64,000 bases of DNA from Thiotrichales bacterium 19S9-11. Lineage in GTDB: Bacteria > Pseudomonadota > Gammaproteobacteria > Francisellales > Francisellaceae. The stretch spans positions 1 to 64,000 of the forward strand of contig JAKJJT010000009.1 in the NCBI GenBank assembly GCA_021713395.1, in the 5' to 3' direction. Shown in pieces: positions 1 through 8,792 of the stretch. The stretch's first letter is position 1. Every line of letters starts with the position of its first letter. The notes under the pieces were generated by a model. The model was not told the DNA's origin, did not search any database, and was given only the letters and a program-made list of their open reading frames with translations. Both the position numbers and the translations under genes were made by a program.

Positions 1-116
1 TTTCTTTTTTGATGGGGTCTATTGTCGGAGCTTTGTGTTTTTTTCATTTTCAGGAAAATTCTTTATTTGTCTCGATACTGATATATTTAATTATGATTGC
101 TATCAGTAAAAAATAA
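1..116 (+). CDS. C-terminal fragment of a membrane protein (cut by window edge)
   Basis: Frame 3 is open from the first bases and stops at 114-116. The 37 visible residues are strongly hydrophobic, with a small-residue segment (SFLMGSIVGAL) followed by a second membrane-spanning stretch and a short SKK tail. This looks like the last two transmembrane helices of a polytopic protein. The pattern resembles the end of DUF1275/YoaK proteins, but too little is present to assign a family. Confidence 0.45.
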   Translation, partial: SFLMGSIVGALCFFHFQENSLFVSILIYLIMIAISKK

Positions 117-199
117 ACTGACTTTAGCGGCATAGATAATTATTAATTTTTGGTCTAAGGTTAAATTAGTAAAGTAAAGATAGTTAATAGTAATATGTT

Positions 200-1246
200 A
201 TGCCATGCAAAATTTGTGAGACAATTCAAGAGGACATCGCTCCGAAAAGATATTTTTTTATAAAATTTCCAATACGTCATACCTACAATAAAGTTGTAAA
301 CGCATTGAAATCAGAATATGTAGCTTTTAACTCTAGTTATGATAACTGCTTGACTATTGATTTACAAAGTATTAAAGCTGATGTTTTAGCTAATATTCTT
401 CATCAATTATTAACACCAACAGAGAAAGAAAATTCAATTTCATGTCACACTGATTCACCAGATCTTCCAGGCGAAGTTAACTTAATTAATGGTAGATCAT
501 TAAATGGTGGTATTTCGAAACTTGCATCTAATTGGTTAATTGATATTTTAAAAGAAAATAGAATTTTAATGCACTATCAACCTGTAGTAAATAAGCATAA
601 AAACATTATTGGTTATGAAGCTTTACTAAGAGCTAAAGATTGCTTGTCAAAAGAGTTAATTTACCCAAACAAAATTTTTGATCTTGCAAAACATTCTGAA
701 CTTTTATTTTATCTTGATAGAGATGCCAGAGTAAGAGCAATAAAAAACATAAAAAATAACTTTGATGGATTAAAGCTATTTATAAACTTTAATCCATCAT
801 CAATATATGATCCAACTTTCTGTTTGAATACAACATTTAAAGCAGCTGAAAAAGCTAACGTTTTGCCCCATAATATTGTTTTTGAAATTATTGAGACTGA
901 AAAAATACATGATTTTAATTATATTAAAGATATCATTGTACAATATAAAGCCCATGGATTTAAGATTGCATTAGATGATGTAGGGTCTGGTTATAATTCG
1001 CTTAATTCAATTATAAATTTGAAACCAGATATTGTAAAAATAGATATGCAATTGGTACGTAATATTGAAAATGATAATGTAAAACAAGTAATTGTTAAAC
1101 GACTAGTTGAAATTTGTAATGACTTGAATATTAAATCACTAGCTGAGGGCGTTGAAACTGAGTTAGAATACCAATATTTAAAGAGTGTCGGCCTAGAGTA
1201 TATGCAAGGTTATTTCTTTGGAAAGCCTGCACCATTTGAATCTTAA
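200..1246 (+). CDS. EAL-domain cyclic-di-GMP phosphodiesterase
   Basis: Predicted to hydrolyse the second messenger c-di-GMP. The EAL domain spans about residues 115-345 and keeps the catalytic set: E140-A-L, N196, E229, D259-D260 (DDVGSGYNSL), K280 (KID), E317 (EGVE) and Q336 (QGY), so it should be active. The first 110 residues match no domain I recognise; they start with a CKIC Cys pair and contain no GGDEF, PAS or membrane segment, so the protein is probably cytoplasmic. ATG start at 200. It stands alone between a membrane protein end and an 800-base gap, and a T-run follows the stop. Family assignment is firm; the input signal is unknown. Confidence 0.9.
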   Translation: MPCKICETIQEDIAPKRYFFIKFPIRHTYNKVVNALKSEYVAFNSSYDNCLTIDLQSIKADVLANILHQLLTPTEKENSISCHTDSPDLPGEVNLINGRSLNGGISKLASNWLIDILKENRILMHYQPVVNKHKNIIGYEALLRAKDCLSKELIYPNKIFDLAKHSELLFYLDRDARVRAIKNIKNNFDGLKLFINFNPSSIYDPTFCLNTTFKAAEKANVLPHNIVFEIIETEKIHDFNYIKDIIVQYKAHGFKIALDDVGSGYNSLNSIINLKPDIVKIDMQLVRNIENDNVKQVIVKRLVEICNDLNIKSLAEGVETELEYQYLKSVGLEYMQGYFFGKPAPFES

Positions 1247-1302
1247 AACGGTTTTTTTTGCAGAGCCCTCCATTTTTCCCTGTTTTGAATTTTTACCCTC
1301 TC

Positions 1303-1359
1303 TCAAAGTTCATCTGCCGCTTCTGGTGTCAAAGGTTCTCGCACATATTGATATGCCAT
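1303..1359 (-). pseudogene. Possible N-terminal relic of a recombinase or transposase
   Basis: An ATG at 1359 follows AAAGGAG by 12 bases and opens 18 codons, MAYQYVREPLTPEAADEL, then TGA. The start resembles the N-terminus of small tyrosine recombinases (the xYxREPLTxxEA style), but this is from memory and rests on few residues. No downstream catalytic part follows. It is best read as a truncated gene start, with the short length noted as a reason for caution. Confidence 0.25.
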
Positions 1360-1716
1360 TTTTAAATCACACTCCTTTGAAAGTTCGCAATTTATAAAAA
1401 TAAGCGAATTAAATTCGTTTTATATTGATCTCATCATTTAAACAAGTTACAGTCTATCATAAGCGTATTTATCAATGTTAGATGGATTTTTTTTGATTGG
1501 TAGTTTCATTCTTAAAAAATTCATAAGTTCGTATTATTAAGTGGAAGGCGAGCTTCATCAAAAATACAACCTTTTGTGGATTCCACTATAGTACCTTTAA
1601 TATTACCCAGAAATTATTTTTACATACTATGCCAATAAAAAAGTTAAAATATATATGGTCATTCCTAGATTTTAATGATATTTTTAGGCAAAAAAATTAC
1701 TCATAAGGATATTCAA

Positions 1717-1815
1717 ATGACTTATAAACGTGATGCTAAGAGTATTCGGGAAGCAACGCACACTATGTTAGATGTAATCTTCGTTGAATCGACTTTACTG
1801 ATTAAACAGTTATAG
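1717..1815 (+). CDS. Small ORF, 32 codons, uncertain
   Basis: ATG at 1717 preceded by AAGGAT eight bases upstream; the frame starts MTYKRDAKSIREATHTML and stops with TAG at 1813-1815. No family is recognised. It could be the start of a decayed gene or a chance frame. The plausible ribosome-binding site and the mixed charged composition are the only arguments for coding. Confidence 0.2.
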   Translation: MTYKRDAKSIREATHTMLDVIFVESTLLIKQL

Positions 1816-2072
1816 TACGTTAAGTCCTAAGAGTTTATCATACTTCACTTATATACTATATTTTCAGACTTATTAATTCGTTACTTAAAAACAGTACGAT
1901 AAAGTATACTTTTTGGAACTAACACACTCTGCAAACTTGTAACAGAACCCATAATTTTCATGGTCAAACACTACATAAAAGTTATAGATATATAACTTTA
2001 TATCAAAATATTTATTTTAATCTTTATTGCAGTATTGTTTTGTGTTATTTTATTTTTTTAGGGGTGTATGGT

Positions 2073-2711
2073 ATGAAAAATATTAAAGAACTTGATAGTA
2101 TTGGCAGTAAGTTTGGAGAAGGAAGCCAAAAAGATGTGTATTATTCAAGTACAAACAGTAGCAGTTGTATTTGTCTAATTCGCTCAAATACCACAGGAAG
2201 TCTATCTTCATTAGAAGTTCTAAGAACAGAGCTTTCAAGTATCTTGCTACTACAAAGTTCAGGCCTACCTGTAGTTTCTATTCTAAATATTGTATCTTTT
2301 AATGGAAGGCTTGGTATTGAACGAGAGCTAGTCAAAGGAGCAATTGATTCTGATGATGTTATTAAAAGAAGGAAATCTCTTCCAGACAGTACTTCTTTTA
2401 ATAAAAGAATTATATCTTCTTGCGATGAAATAATTAATCGTTTGACAGAAAATCCTTTTGTTATTGAAGATTTACAGTTTTTAATTAATCAAACTGGCGA
2501 TGTATATATTAATGATGTTAGAAGCGTCACCTCTGGCTTTACTTCTGAAAAAGCAATAAATCAAGTAAAAGAGCTACGAGGATTTGCAAAAGAAAAACTA
2601 CTTGAAAGCTCATCTAGTAACCCAACAAAATCATCACTTCCTGTATTAGAACATCAAGTAAACTTAAACTATACCTACAATCATCATCAAGCTCTTAATG
2701 AATTAGATTGA
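2073..2711 (+). CDS. Small protein with a possible protein-kinase-like fold
   Basis: 212 residues from the ATG at 2073, preferred over the ATG at 2040 because AGGGGTG lies upstream and the extra 11 residues are hydrophobic filler. Features in kinase order: glycine-rich loop FGEGSQKDVY (14-23), a beta-strand-like CICLIRS (32-38) with Arg where kinases have Lys, a Glu-containing helix (about 48-60), then IEDLQFLI (131-138) and INDV (146-149), which could be catalytic-loop and metal-Asp equivalents. The HxDxxxxN motif is not canonical. No signal peptide or membrane segment. It could be an atypical kinase, a pseudokinase or something unrelated. It lies next to an ankyrin gene in an accessory region, which fits an effector role. 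Confidence 0.4.
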   Translation: MKNIKELDSIGSKFGEGSQKDVYYSSTNSSSCICLIRSNTTGSLSSLEVLRTELSSILLLQSSGLPVVSILNIVSFNGRLGIERELVKGAIDSDDVIKRRKSLPDSTSFNKRIISSCDEIINRLTENPFVIEDLQFLINQTGDVYINDVRSVTSGFTSEKAINQVKELRGFAKEKLLESSSSNPTKSSLPVLEHQVNLNYTYNHHQALNELD

Positions 2712-3069
2712 TATGTAGTTGGAAAGGGATACGTTGCAATAGAGCCATATAATTCAATTACCCTTATTGATTTTATTGTTCCATCAGCTCATCTAAAGCC
2801 TATAATATAGATTAATCAAACCAGACTATTATACACTTTGAAAACTTTTAGAAATTTAAATGACAGTGTCCTTTGGGTTTTCTTGATCATAATTTAAAAC
2901 TTTCCGTAAAACAGACGTTTGGGTTATTTTTAACTCAAAATATTATCATCTAAATATCAATAACTTGAGTTCAACACAATAAGTTTAATCATGCTTACTT
3001 TCAATAAATTGAATATTTTATTGAAAGTTTGAAATACAACTTTTTGTGGGTTAATAAATTTTACTTGTA
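2712..3069. other. Intergenic gap with a hairpin
   Basis: 358 bases between two convergent genes. Apart from the 12-bp-stem hairpin at 2997-3028 and the AAATACAACTTTTTGTGG segment near 3032-3048 (near-copy of 1562-1578), I see nothing in it. Confidence 0.5.
2997..3028. terminator. AT-rich hairpin, possible bidirectional terminator
   Basis: ACTTTCAATAAA (2997-3008) and TTTATTGAAAGT (3017-3028) form a perfect 12-bp stem with an 8-base loop. It lies 40 bases past the stop of the ankyrin gene and downstream of the kinase-like gene. There is no GC-rich stem and no immediate U-tract, so termination is plausible but not certain. Confidence 0.4.
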
Positions 3070-4476
3070 TTAGTGCAGTTCATGTGACTGCTGTTTATAT
3101 TGGCTAGCATGTTGCTGGTTAGAAAAGTAAGCTGGCACTTGTTTTGTTGAGCTGTGAGATGATTCTTTTTCATACTCTTGTGTTAAAAAATCAACTATAT
3201 TTTGATGCCCATTTTGTTGAGCAGTTGAAAGAGGTGTTAACCCAGTTGTAGCTTGTTTGTAATCAGCACCAGATTCTACGAGCATTCTAAGTATTTTATA
3301 ATGGCCATTTTGTGCAGCTATGAAAACGGGTGTTGCACTTTGACATTGTGCATCTAAATAGACTTTCTTATCTATTAGGAGTTCTACTGCTTTCTCATGC
3401 CCATTTTGTGCAGCAATAAAGATAGGAGTTACACCTTCTTTTCCTTTTTTATCCAAGTTGACATTATGTTTTATCAATATTTCTAATGCTTTATGATTTC
3501 CTGTCATAGCAGCAAGAATTGCAGGCGTTGTCCCCACGCCACTTAAACCATCTAAATTAGCTCTGTGATCTGCCAATATCGATAGGGCTTTAAGATTATT
3601 GTTTTGAACAGCTGTATGAGCAGGAGTTATGCCATTGACATCTGCTATGTCTAAATCAGCCTTGTTATCAGCTAATATTAACAAAACTTTATTATTGTTT
3701 TCTATAACAGCCGCATGAGCAGCAGTAATGCGATCATGAGGGTCTACAGTATCTAAATTAGCTTCATTCTCAGCTAAAATTTTAACAACTTTATCATGAC
3801 CGTTCTGTGATGCAATAAAAGTAGGTGTTGTATTATTGCTACTAGTTTTATCCAGATCAGCTCCATGTTCAGCTAAAATTTTAACAACTTTATCATGACC
3901 GTTCTGTGACGCAATAAAAGTGGGTGTTGTATTTACGTTAGCCTTATTTATATCAGCACCATGCTCAATTAAAATTTTAACAACTTTATCATGGCCATTC
4001 TGTGAGGCGATATAAATAGGTGTTATAATGTTTTTAAAGGGTTTATCTAAGTCAGCCTTGTGTTCTGCTAATACTTTAACAACTTTATCATGCCCATACT
4101 GTGAAGCTATACAGACAGGCGTTGTTCCGTTTATATCACCTTTATCTAAGTCAGCACCATGCTCCGCTAATACTTTAACAACCTCATCATGCCCATTTAT
4201 TGCAGCAGCTAATGCAGGAGTTTGATTCTTAAAATTAGGTTTACTAATATCAAGTTTTGAATTGATAAATCCTTCTAAAGAATTAGTGTAATTAATTGCA
4301 GACGAAAATAGTATTAATGTTTTAAGTGCTTCAATATGCCCATTTTCAGCAGCAATGTATGCAAATGAACTACCATCTTCATTTACTTCATTTAGATTGG
4401 TTGAAGGCTTTATTAGTTTTTGTATTTCGTCGATATCATTTCTATTGATTGCATTCCAAAGTTCAACATATGGCAT
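3070..4476 (-). CDS. Ankyrin-repeat protein, about 11 repeats
   Basis: 468 residues built almost entirely of 33-residue ankyrin units from about residue 35 to 440, with the usual TPxxxAxxNGHxxxVxxLxxxGAD signature (GHDKVVKILAEHGADLDK and variants). No signal peptide, membrane helix or catalytic domain; the last 30 residues are Gln/Ser/His-rich. Ankyrin arrays bind proteins and are common among effectors of intracellular bacteria, so a secreted role is possible but not shown. The DNA repeats at a 99-base period and two neighbouring units (from 3771 and 3870) are nearly identical over 65 bases, indicating recent duplication or gene conversion. ATG start at 4476. Monocistronic. Confidence 0.9.
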   Translation of the reverse strand: MPYVELWNAINRNDIDEIQKLIKPSTNLNEVNEDGSSFAYIAAENGHIEALKTLILFSSAINYTNSLEGFINSKLDISKPNFKNQTPALAAAINGHDEVVKVLAEHGADLDKGDINGTTPVCIASQYGHDKVVKVLAEHKADLDKPFKNIITPIYIASQNGHDKVVKILIEHGADINKANVNTTPTFIASQNGHDKVVKILAEHGADLDKTSSNNTTPTFIASQNGHDKVVKILAENEANLDTVDPHDRITAAHAAVIENNNKVLLILADNKADLDIADVNGITPAHTAVQNNNLKALSILADHRANLDGLSGVGTTPAILAAMTGNHKALEILIKHNVNLDKKGKEGVTPIFIAAQNGHEKAVELLIDKKVYLDAQCQSATPVFIAAQNGHYKILRMLVESGADYKQATTGLTPLSTAQQNGHQNIVDFLTQEYEKESSHSSTKQVPAYFSNQQHASQYKQQSHELH

Positions 4477-4838
4477 AAATAAACCTCATTAGTTCATAAT
4501 TCATCAAAGTTGAATTATAACGAAGGGGTATTTTTTGTATATTTTAAATTTGTTTCAATAAAACATTAGGCTTTCAAGAAAATTTTGGTTTAGTGTGAAA
4601 TTTGCGAAAATGGGCATTTCAAGCCCATACTAGGAACTTAACTTATTGATAAGCAAACGTATTAAGTCATTAGAGATCGTTTAATCTGGATTAATTATGA
4701 AGGTCATTTTTCATAATTAATCATGTCTAATTTTCAAAAAGCTTATTTTGTAATCAAATATTGGAATTTTATTGATACAGATTAAACGATCAAACATTAG
4801 CGCGTTGTTTTGGGATATATTTTCTGTTTATTTATGGT
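4477..4838. other. Intergenic region with nested inverted repeats
   Basis: 362 bases between two minus-strand genes. It contains the 14-bp inverted-repeat element at 4675-4791 and one copy of the GGTTTATATATAACT motif that overlaps the end of the next gene. Nothing else is evident. Confidence 0.5.
4675..4791. repeat. 117-bp element with 14-bp terminal inverted repeats (MITE-like)
   Basis: GATCGTTTAATCTG (4675-4688) is the exact reverse complement of CAGATTAAACGATC (4778-4791). Inside, TTAATTATGAA and TTCATAATTAA form an 11-bp hairpin at 4691-4720. CATTAG occurs just outside both ends (4668-4673 and 4795-4800), possibly a target duplication. No coding capacity. It could be a miniature transposable element, a structured RNA or a recombination site. 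Confidence 0.4.
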
Positions 4839-4850
4839 TTATATATAACT
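4836..4850 (+). repeat. Copy 1 of dispersed motif GGTTTATATATAACT
   Basis: A 15-base sequence found three times in the window in the same orientation (also 24278-24292 and 56923-56937). Here it overlaps the end of the ATPase gene. This copy and copy 3 share extra upstream bases (TTATTTAT). Function unknown. Confidence 0.5.
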
Positions 4851-5957
4851 ATTTTCTCTGATAAGATAAGCAACACAAGGATCCAATACTCGGTAGCATC
4901 TCTCTTCATCTCGATAAATAAGATCTAGTTTTAATAAGGCATCCAGTGACTTTTGAACAGTTGAGGTGCCCAATTTAGATAACTGTACAAATTTCTGCCC
5001 TAACGGCTCAGTTGTTGGATAACGCGCTAGGGCAAATAATAGTTTTCTTCTTGTTAGTGATAACTGACCTAAATCTTGCGTGATCCAAGCGCTTTGTTTC
5101 TTAACAAAATCAATCCAAGATTTTTGTACCATCTGTACAGATGGTCGTTGATCAGAAGTCCAGATTCTTCGACAAAGTGCATTTACATAATACGGATGCT
5201 GCTCTGTTAATATTAAAACCTCATCTATCACATCATCATCTAGTATGCTACCCCACTCTGCCACTGCCGCTTGATTTAAGAAGTTAAAATAGCAGTTTTT
5301 AGAAATACGATGAATTTCCATTAAGTCACATAAATGATATAAGGGTCTATTCTTACTGCTGAACATCTCATGTAGTAAATGACGGATACTGCCACAAAAG
5401 ATATAACTGACATTTTGTGAGCGCTCTACTGCATGACGAATCGCTGCTTCTACTGCATGACTTTCTGTTAGCTGACCTATTTGCTGAAACTCATCAAAAA
5501 TAACAACACATGATTTATTCGTTTCTTGAGCTAGCTGGTCTAAAGAAAGTAACATTTCAGAAATACTTTTTTCACTTGCTTGTTTTGAGCTTATCTCTAT
5601 TTGATTGCCAAATAAATTAATCATCAGTTTTGGTTGAAGTTCTCTTAATCGATTAATCACTTTAATCATTTTTGATTGAGATTTTTCTAGTAATTGTGAT
5701 GCTATTTTAGAGACGCCTTCACTAATAACTTTGTTGACATCTTCTTGGTTTAACGCGAAGAAAAAGTCAAAATGTGCACCTGGTATTTTCGCATCATCTA
5801 AGACCTGCATTACCAAACTTGTTTTACCATAACGACGTGGTGCAACTAGGACAATATTTTCATTTGCAAGGATGTTTTGTTTTAACATTGTACGTTCGTT
5901 CAATCGATTACAAAACGATTTTCCAGTTGCTATGCCTTGAGGAAACCATTGACTCAT
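4839..5957 (-). CDS. AAA family ATPase (archaeal-ATPase type, Pfam ATPase_2-like)
   Basis: 372-residue P-loop ATPase. Walker A is APRRYGKTS (39-47), preceded by the typical FPQGIATGKSFCNR opening; Walker B is VVIFDEF (151-157), followed by a sensor segment CGSIRHLL. The C-terminal 100 residues look like a winged helix (LGTSTVQKSLDALLKLDLI). Members of this widespread family are often orphan genes and several are linked to mobile elements; the biochemical role is not established. It stands alone, with a palindrome just upstream (5973-5999) that could be an operator and the TATA-rich repeat motif over its 3' end. ATG start at 5957 follows an AGGG-type ribosome-binding site. Confidence 0.85.
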   Translation of the reverse strand: MSQWFPQGIATGKSFCNRLNERTMLKQNILANENIVLVAPRRYGKTSLVMQVLDDAKIPGAHFDFFFALNQEDVNKVISEGVSKIASQLLEKSQSKMIKVINRLRELQPKLMINLFGNQIEISSKQASEKSISEMLLSLDQLAQETNKSCVVIFDEFQQIGQLTESHAVEAAIRHAVERSQNVSYIFCGSIRHLLHEMFSSKNRPLYHLCDLMEIHRISKNCYFNFLNQAAVAEWGSILDDDVIDEVLILTEQHPYYVNALCRRIWTSDQRPSVQMVQKSWIDFVKKQSAWITQDLGQLSLTRRKLLFALARYPTTEPLGQKFVQLSKLGTSTVQKSLDALLKLDLIYRDEERCYRVLDPCVAYLIRENSYI

Positions 5958-5972
5958 AATTAATTACCCTTT

Positions 5973-5999
5973 TTGTATTATACAGAAAGAATAATACAA
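5973..5999. promoter_or_regulatory. Palindromic operator-like site upstream of the AAA ATPase
   Basis: TTGTATTAT (5973-5981) and ATAATACAA (5991-5999) are perfect 9-base inverted arms separated by 9 bases, starting 16 bases upstream of the ATPase start codon. A related half-site GTATAAT follows at 6004-6010. On the minus strand a TATAAT lies within the left arm, so a dimeric regulator bound here could block transcription. Confidence 0.45.
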
Positions 6000-6061
6000 T
6001 TCGTATAATAAAGCAAACGAGCTCTCATTTAAAAATGGAAAATATGAATAATAAAAAAGAC

Positions 6062-6766
6062 TTAAACTGGTCCTGTTGGTCCTATAGCACTTGTATCTTG
6101 ATGCTGTTCATTATGCTCATTTGAGTCTGTAATTTGATGATTGGATAACTGATCGCTATCCTCTGAATTTATTTGGCTAGGAATAATTGAGTAAGCTTCG
6201 ATGACTTTATTAACGCCAGAAACCCTTGAAGCAACTTGAGAAGCTTCTTTTGCCTCTTCTGCAGTAACAGCTCCCATCATATAAACTATCCCACTTTCAG
6301 TGACAACTTTATATTTTAAACTGTTAATGCCATGGGCAATTAAGCTAGAAATAACACCTGTTGTGATAAAACTATCTGCAGCATAAGTACCAACACTTAC
6401 TCTAGGACCAACGATTAATTGATCATATACAACTTTTACGCCATTAATATTAGCAACTCTTTTTGCGAGATCGGTTTTTATTTCTGCTTTTGGCACTTGA
6501 CCAAGTAATAGCACAATTTGATCAAAAACAATAATCTCAACATTAGAGTTGTATTTTAAGTCAGGATAATCCTTTAAAAAGTCGATTGCTTTCATCTTAA
6601 TTTGAACATCTGAGACTTGAGTCTCAACTGGAACACTGTTTGAGCCAGATGTAACACCAACCGTTGCGCCGCCTGCACCAGCAACAACAAGTGGCGCACA
6701 GCCAGAAATAGCAGCAGCTGATAACGTTATAAAGGGAAAAAGTAATTTCTTTAGCGGTTGATTCAT
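6062..6766 (-). CDS. dolP: BON-domain outer-membrane lipoprotein (DolP/YraP type)
   Basis: 234-residue lipoprotein. A hydrophobic signal ends in the lipobox AISGC, giving a lipidated Cys at about residue 23. Two BON domains follow (about 48-125 and 128-200), each with the hydrophobic-Gly pattern (VLLLGQV; VYMMGAV). E. coli DolP has the same double-BON build and supports outer-membrane integrity and BAM function at phospholipid-rich sites. The last 35 residues (Gln/His/Asp-rich, ending GPTGPV) are an extra tail not usual in DolP. A 64-base gap separates it from mnmC upstream, so co-transcription is possible. Confidence 0.85.
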   Translation of the reverse strand: MNQPLKKLLFPFITLSAAAISGCAPLVVAGAGGATVGVTSGSNSVPVETQVSDVQIKMKAIDFLKDYPDLKYNSNVEIIVFDQIVLLLGQVPKAEIKTDLAKRVANINGVKVVYDQLIVGPRVSVGTYAADSFITTGVISSLIAHGINSLKYKVVTESGIVYMMGAVTAEEAKEASQVASRVSGVNKVIEAYSIIPSQINSEDSDQLSNHQITDSNEHNEQHQDTSAIGPTGPV

Positions 6767-6830
6767 AACTCATACCTTTTAGATCAATATCCATTTAATA
6801 AAAATATTCTCTTATGAATAAGTCCATGAA

Positions 6831-8780
6831 TCAAGCTAAACGTCTTGATTTTAATGATCTAACTAAAAATCGAGCAGGAGACAATGCTTCTTTTAAAGGG
6901 TAAGTTATTATGTCCGACTGATCTAATACTATAGACTTAATTAGCTTAGCTGATAACAATGAAGCAGCTAAACCTTTTGATCCAAAGCCACTTGCTATGT
7001 ATAACCTTTGATTTTCTTCTGGTTGTTTTAGTTTCCACCAAGCAGTTCCCTTGGCCAAATGATGGCCATATAGATCCTTATATTCATTATAACTGGGGAC
7101 TTGACCAATTAATGGCAAGTGATCAGAGGTTACACAACGCATAGAAGCTCTAGAACCTAAAATGCGATACTGACTATTCTTAATGCCTAGTTTTTCTAAA
7201 ATCTTTAAATTATCTATTTGATCTTCATTGCGTGCATCTAAACTAAGATCACTATTCTCTCGATAAGTTGCACCAACTATGTAAGTGGTCTTATCAAAAC
7301 TTTTAAGCAAATAGCCTTCTTTTGAGATCATTGTTTTTATATTAAGGTCAGACTCAATCATAGTAATTTGACCAACAGAAGCAAATACTGGTATATCTTT
7401 TGTTTGAACAAAATGCTTAATCGCATGATAACCACCAGTGATAACTACTGCATCATATTCAGTTACCTCTTCTTTTGTTTTTACTTGCCAATGATTTAAA
7501 TCTTTTTGAATTTCTATTACATCACTTAATGTTTTTATCTTTGTTAAATCACCTGCTAATTTAACCCATAATTCACACAATGATTTGGGATTTACTGCAC
7601 AAGATTTTGGATAGTAATAGCTTGAACTATTTAAATTAACATCAGCTAGTCTTGCTGTATCTATATTATTTAATAATTGAATAATTTCTGAGTTAACAAC
7701 TCGTCTAGCTTGTAATTGATTATACCAGTCAATCTCGTCATTGTTAATAAGCTCTAATAGACCTGGCTGAGTATATTGCACCTGATCTTTGTACTGATTT
7801 AAAAATTGTTCTAATAAAATAAAACCTGCCGTATGAAACGCATCTGAAAAATTATAATCTAGAGTTAAATATGGCTTAGCCATACCAGCTGGATTACCAG
7901 AAGCCCCCTCTGCTATTTCATTATTCTTTTCATAAATAACTGAATGAATATTATTTTTAGCTAATTCATAAGCAACAGCACAACCTGCTAAGCCCCCACC
8001 AATAATAGCGACAGATTGAATATCTCTTTTAATCGTTTTGGGACTAAACCAAGGTTTAGTTTTTGGGTATGTTTTTTTATTTACTGACGGCTCGTATACT
8101 CCATATAACATTTCACGCTTATAGCCAAAACCCTTATCTTTTAAAATTTTAAAATGATGAGCTTCTAAGCCTTTTTTTACCAAACTTGCCGCTGTAAACG
8201 TTGCAAAGCTTGTTCCATTTGTACTTAGTTTTGCAATTTGCTCAAATAAATTATCTTGCCACATGGACTTATTTTTTGAAGGCGCAAAACCATCTAAAAA
8301 CCAAGCATCAACTTTAATATCCATATACCTAAAAACATCAACTGCATCACCAAATAATAAAACCAACTGAATATTATCGTTAATTTGAACTGGATAAGTT
8401 CCTTCATATAAAATATTTGGATAATGATTGATTAATTGTTCAGATAATTTTTCTAATTCTGGCCAAATTTTAAGTGCTTTTGCCAAATCTGCTTTAGTTA
8501 AAGGATATTTTTCTGCTGAGTAATAAGTTAATGTCGAACCTTTTGGTGCTTTTTCTTGCCAGAGCTTAGCTGCGGCTAAAAAGTTTAAACCTGTCCCAAA
8601 ACCAGTTTCAGCAATGACAAAGTTATCTTCTGCTTTGCTAAAACGCTCTTCTAATTGATTATGTTGTAAAAATACATATTCTGTCTCAGCCAAGCCGCCA
8701 GATTTTGAAAAGTAAATATCATCAAATTGATCAGAAATTGGCTCGCCTGTTTCTTGCCAAGAAATTGTTGCAGGTTTCAA
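6831..8780 (-). CDS. mnmC: Bifunctional tRNA mnm5s2U biosynthesis protein MnmC
   Basis: 649 residues, close to the 668 of E. coli MnmC. It completes mnm5(s2)U34 in tRNA wobble positions: the FAD-dependent C-terminal half removes the carboxymethyl group from cmnm5 and the N-terminal half methylates with SAM. The N-terminal methyltransferase (about 1-240) shows the signature opening (ISWQETGEPISDQFDD), FGTGLNFL and FLDGFAPSKN. The oxidoreductase (about 252-645) has the dinucleotide motif GGGLAGCAVA and the late GFGSKGLA. Both halves look intact. It lies 12 bases after the zeta-like gene, suggesting joint transcription. Confidence 0.97.
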   Translation of the reverse strand: MKPATISWQETGEPISDQFDDIYFSKSGGLAETEYVFLQHNQLEERFSKAEDNFVIAETGFGTGLNFLAAAKLWQEKAPKGSTLTYYSAEKYPLTKADLAKALKIWPELEKLSEQLINHYPNILYEGTYPVQINDNIQLVLLFGDAVDVFRYMDIKVDAWFLDGFAPSKNKSMWQDNLFEQIAKLSTNGTSFATFTAASLVKKGLEAHHFKILKDKGFGYKREMLYGVYEPSVNKKTYPKTKPWFSPKTIKRDIQSVAIIGGGLAGCAVAYELAKNNIHSVIYEKNNEIAEGASGNPAGMAKPYLTLDYNFSDAFHTAGFILLEQFLNQYKDQVQYTQPGLLELINNDEIDWYNQLQARRVVNSEIIQLLNNIDTARLADVNLNSSSYYYPKSCAVNPKSLCELWVKLAGDLTKIKTLSDVIEIQKDLNHWQVKTKEEVTEYDAVVITGGYHAIKHFVQTKDIPVFASVGQITMIESDLNIKTMISKEGYLLKSFDKTTYIVGATYRENSDLSLDARNEDQIDNLKILEKLGIKNSQYRILGSRASMRCVTSDHLPLIGQVPSYNEYKDLYGHHLAKGTAWWKLKQPEENQRLYIASGFGSKGLAASLLSAKLIKSIVLDQSDIITYPLKEALSPARFLVRSLKSRRLA

Positions 8781-8792
8781 TATATATGCCTT

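Larger units (their letters stand above)
1247..2072. other. AT-rich intergenic region with gene relics
   Basis: About 825 bases without an intact gene. It holds an 18-codon reading frame on the minus strand (1303-1359) behind a good Shine-Dalgarno, a 32-codon plus-strand frame (1717-1815), and a segment near 1562-1578 (AAATACAACCTTTTGTGG) that recurs with one change near 3032-3048. The rest is AT-rich with no evident structure. It looks like decayed mobile-element sequence. Confidence 0.5.

Noticed and set aside
4675-4791. CRISPR or attachment site
   Set aside because: Only one inverted pair and no spaced direct repeats or adjacent integrase; a MITE-like or structured element fits better.
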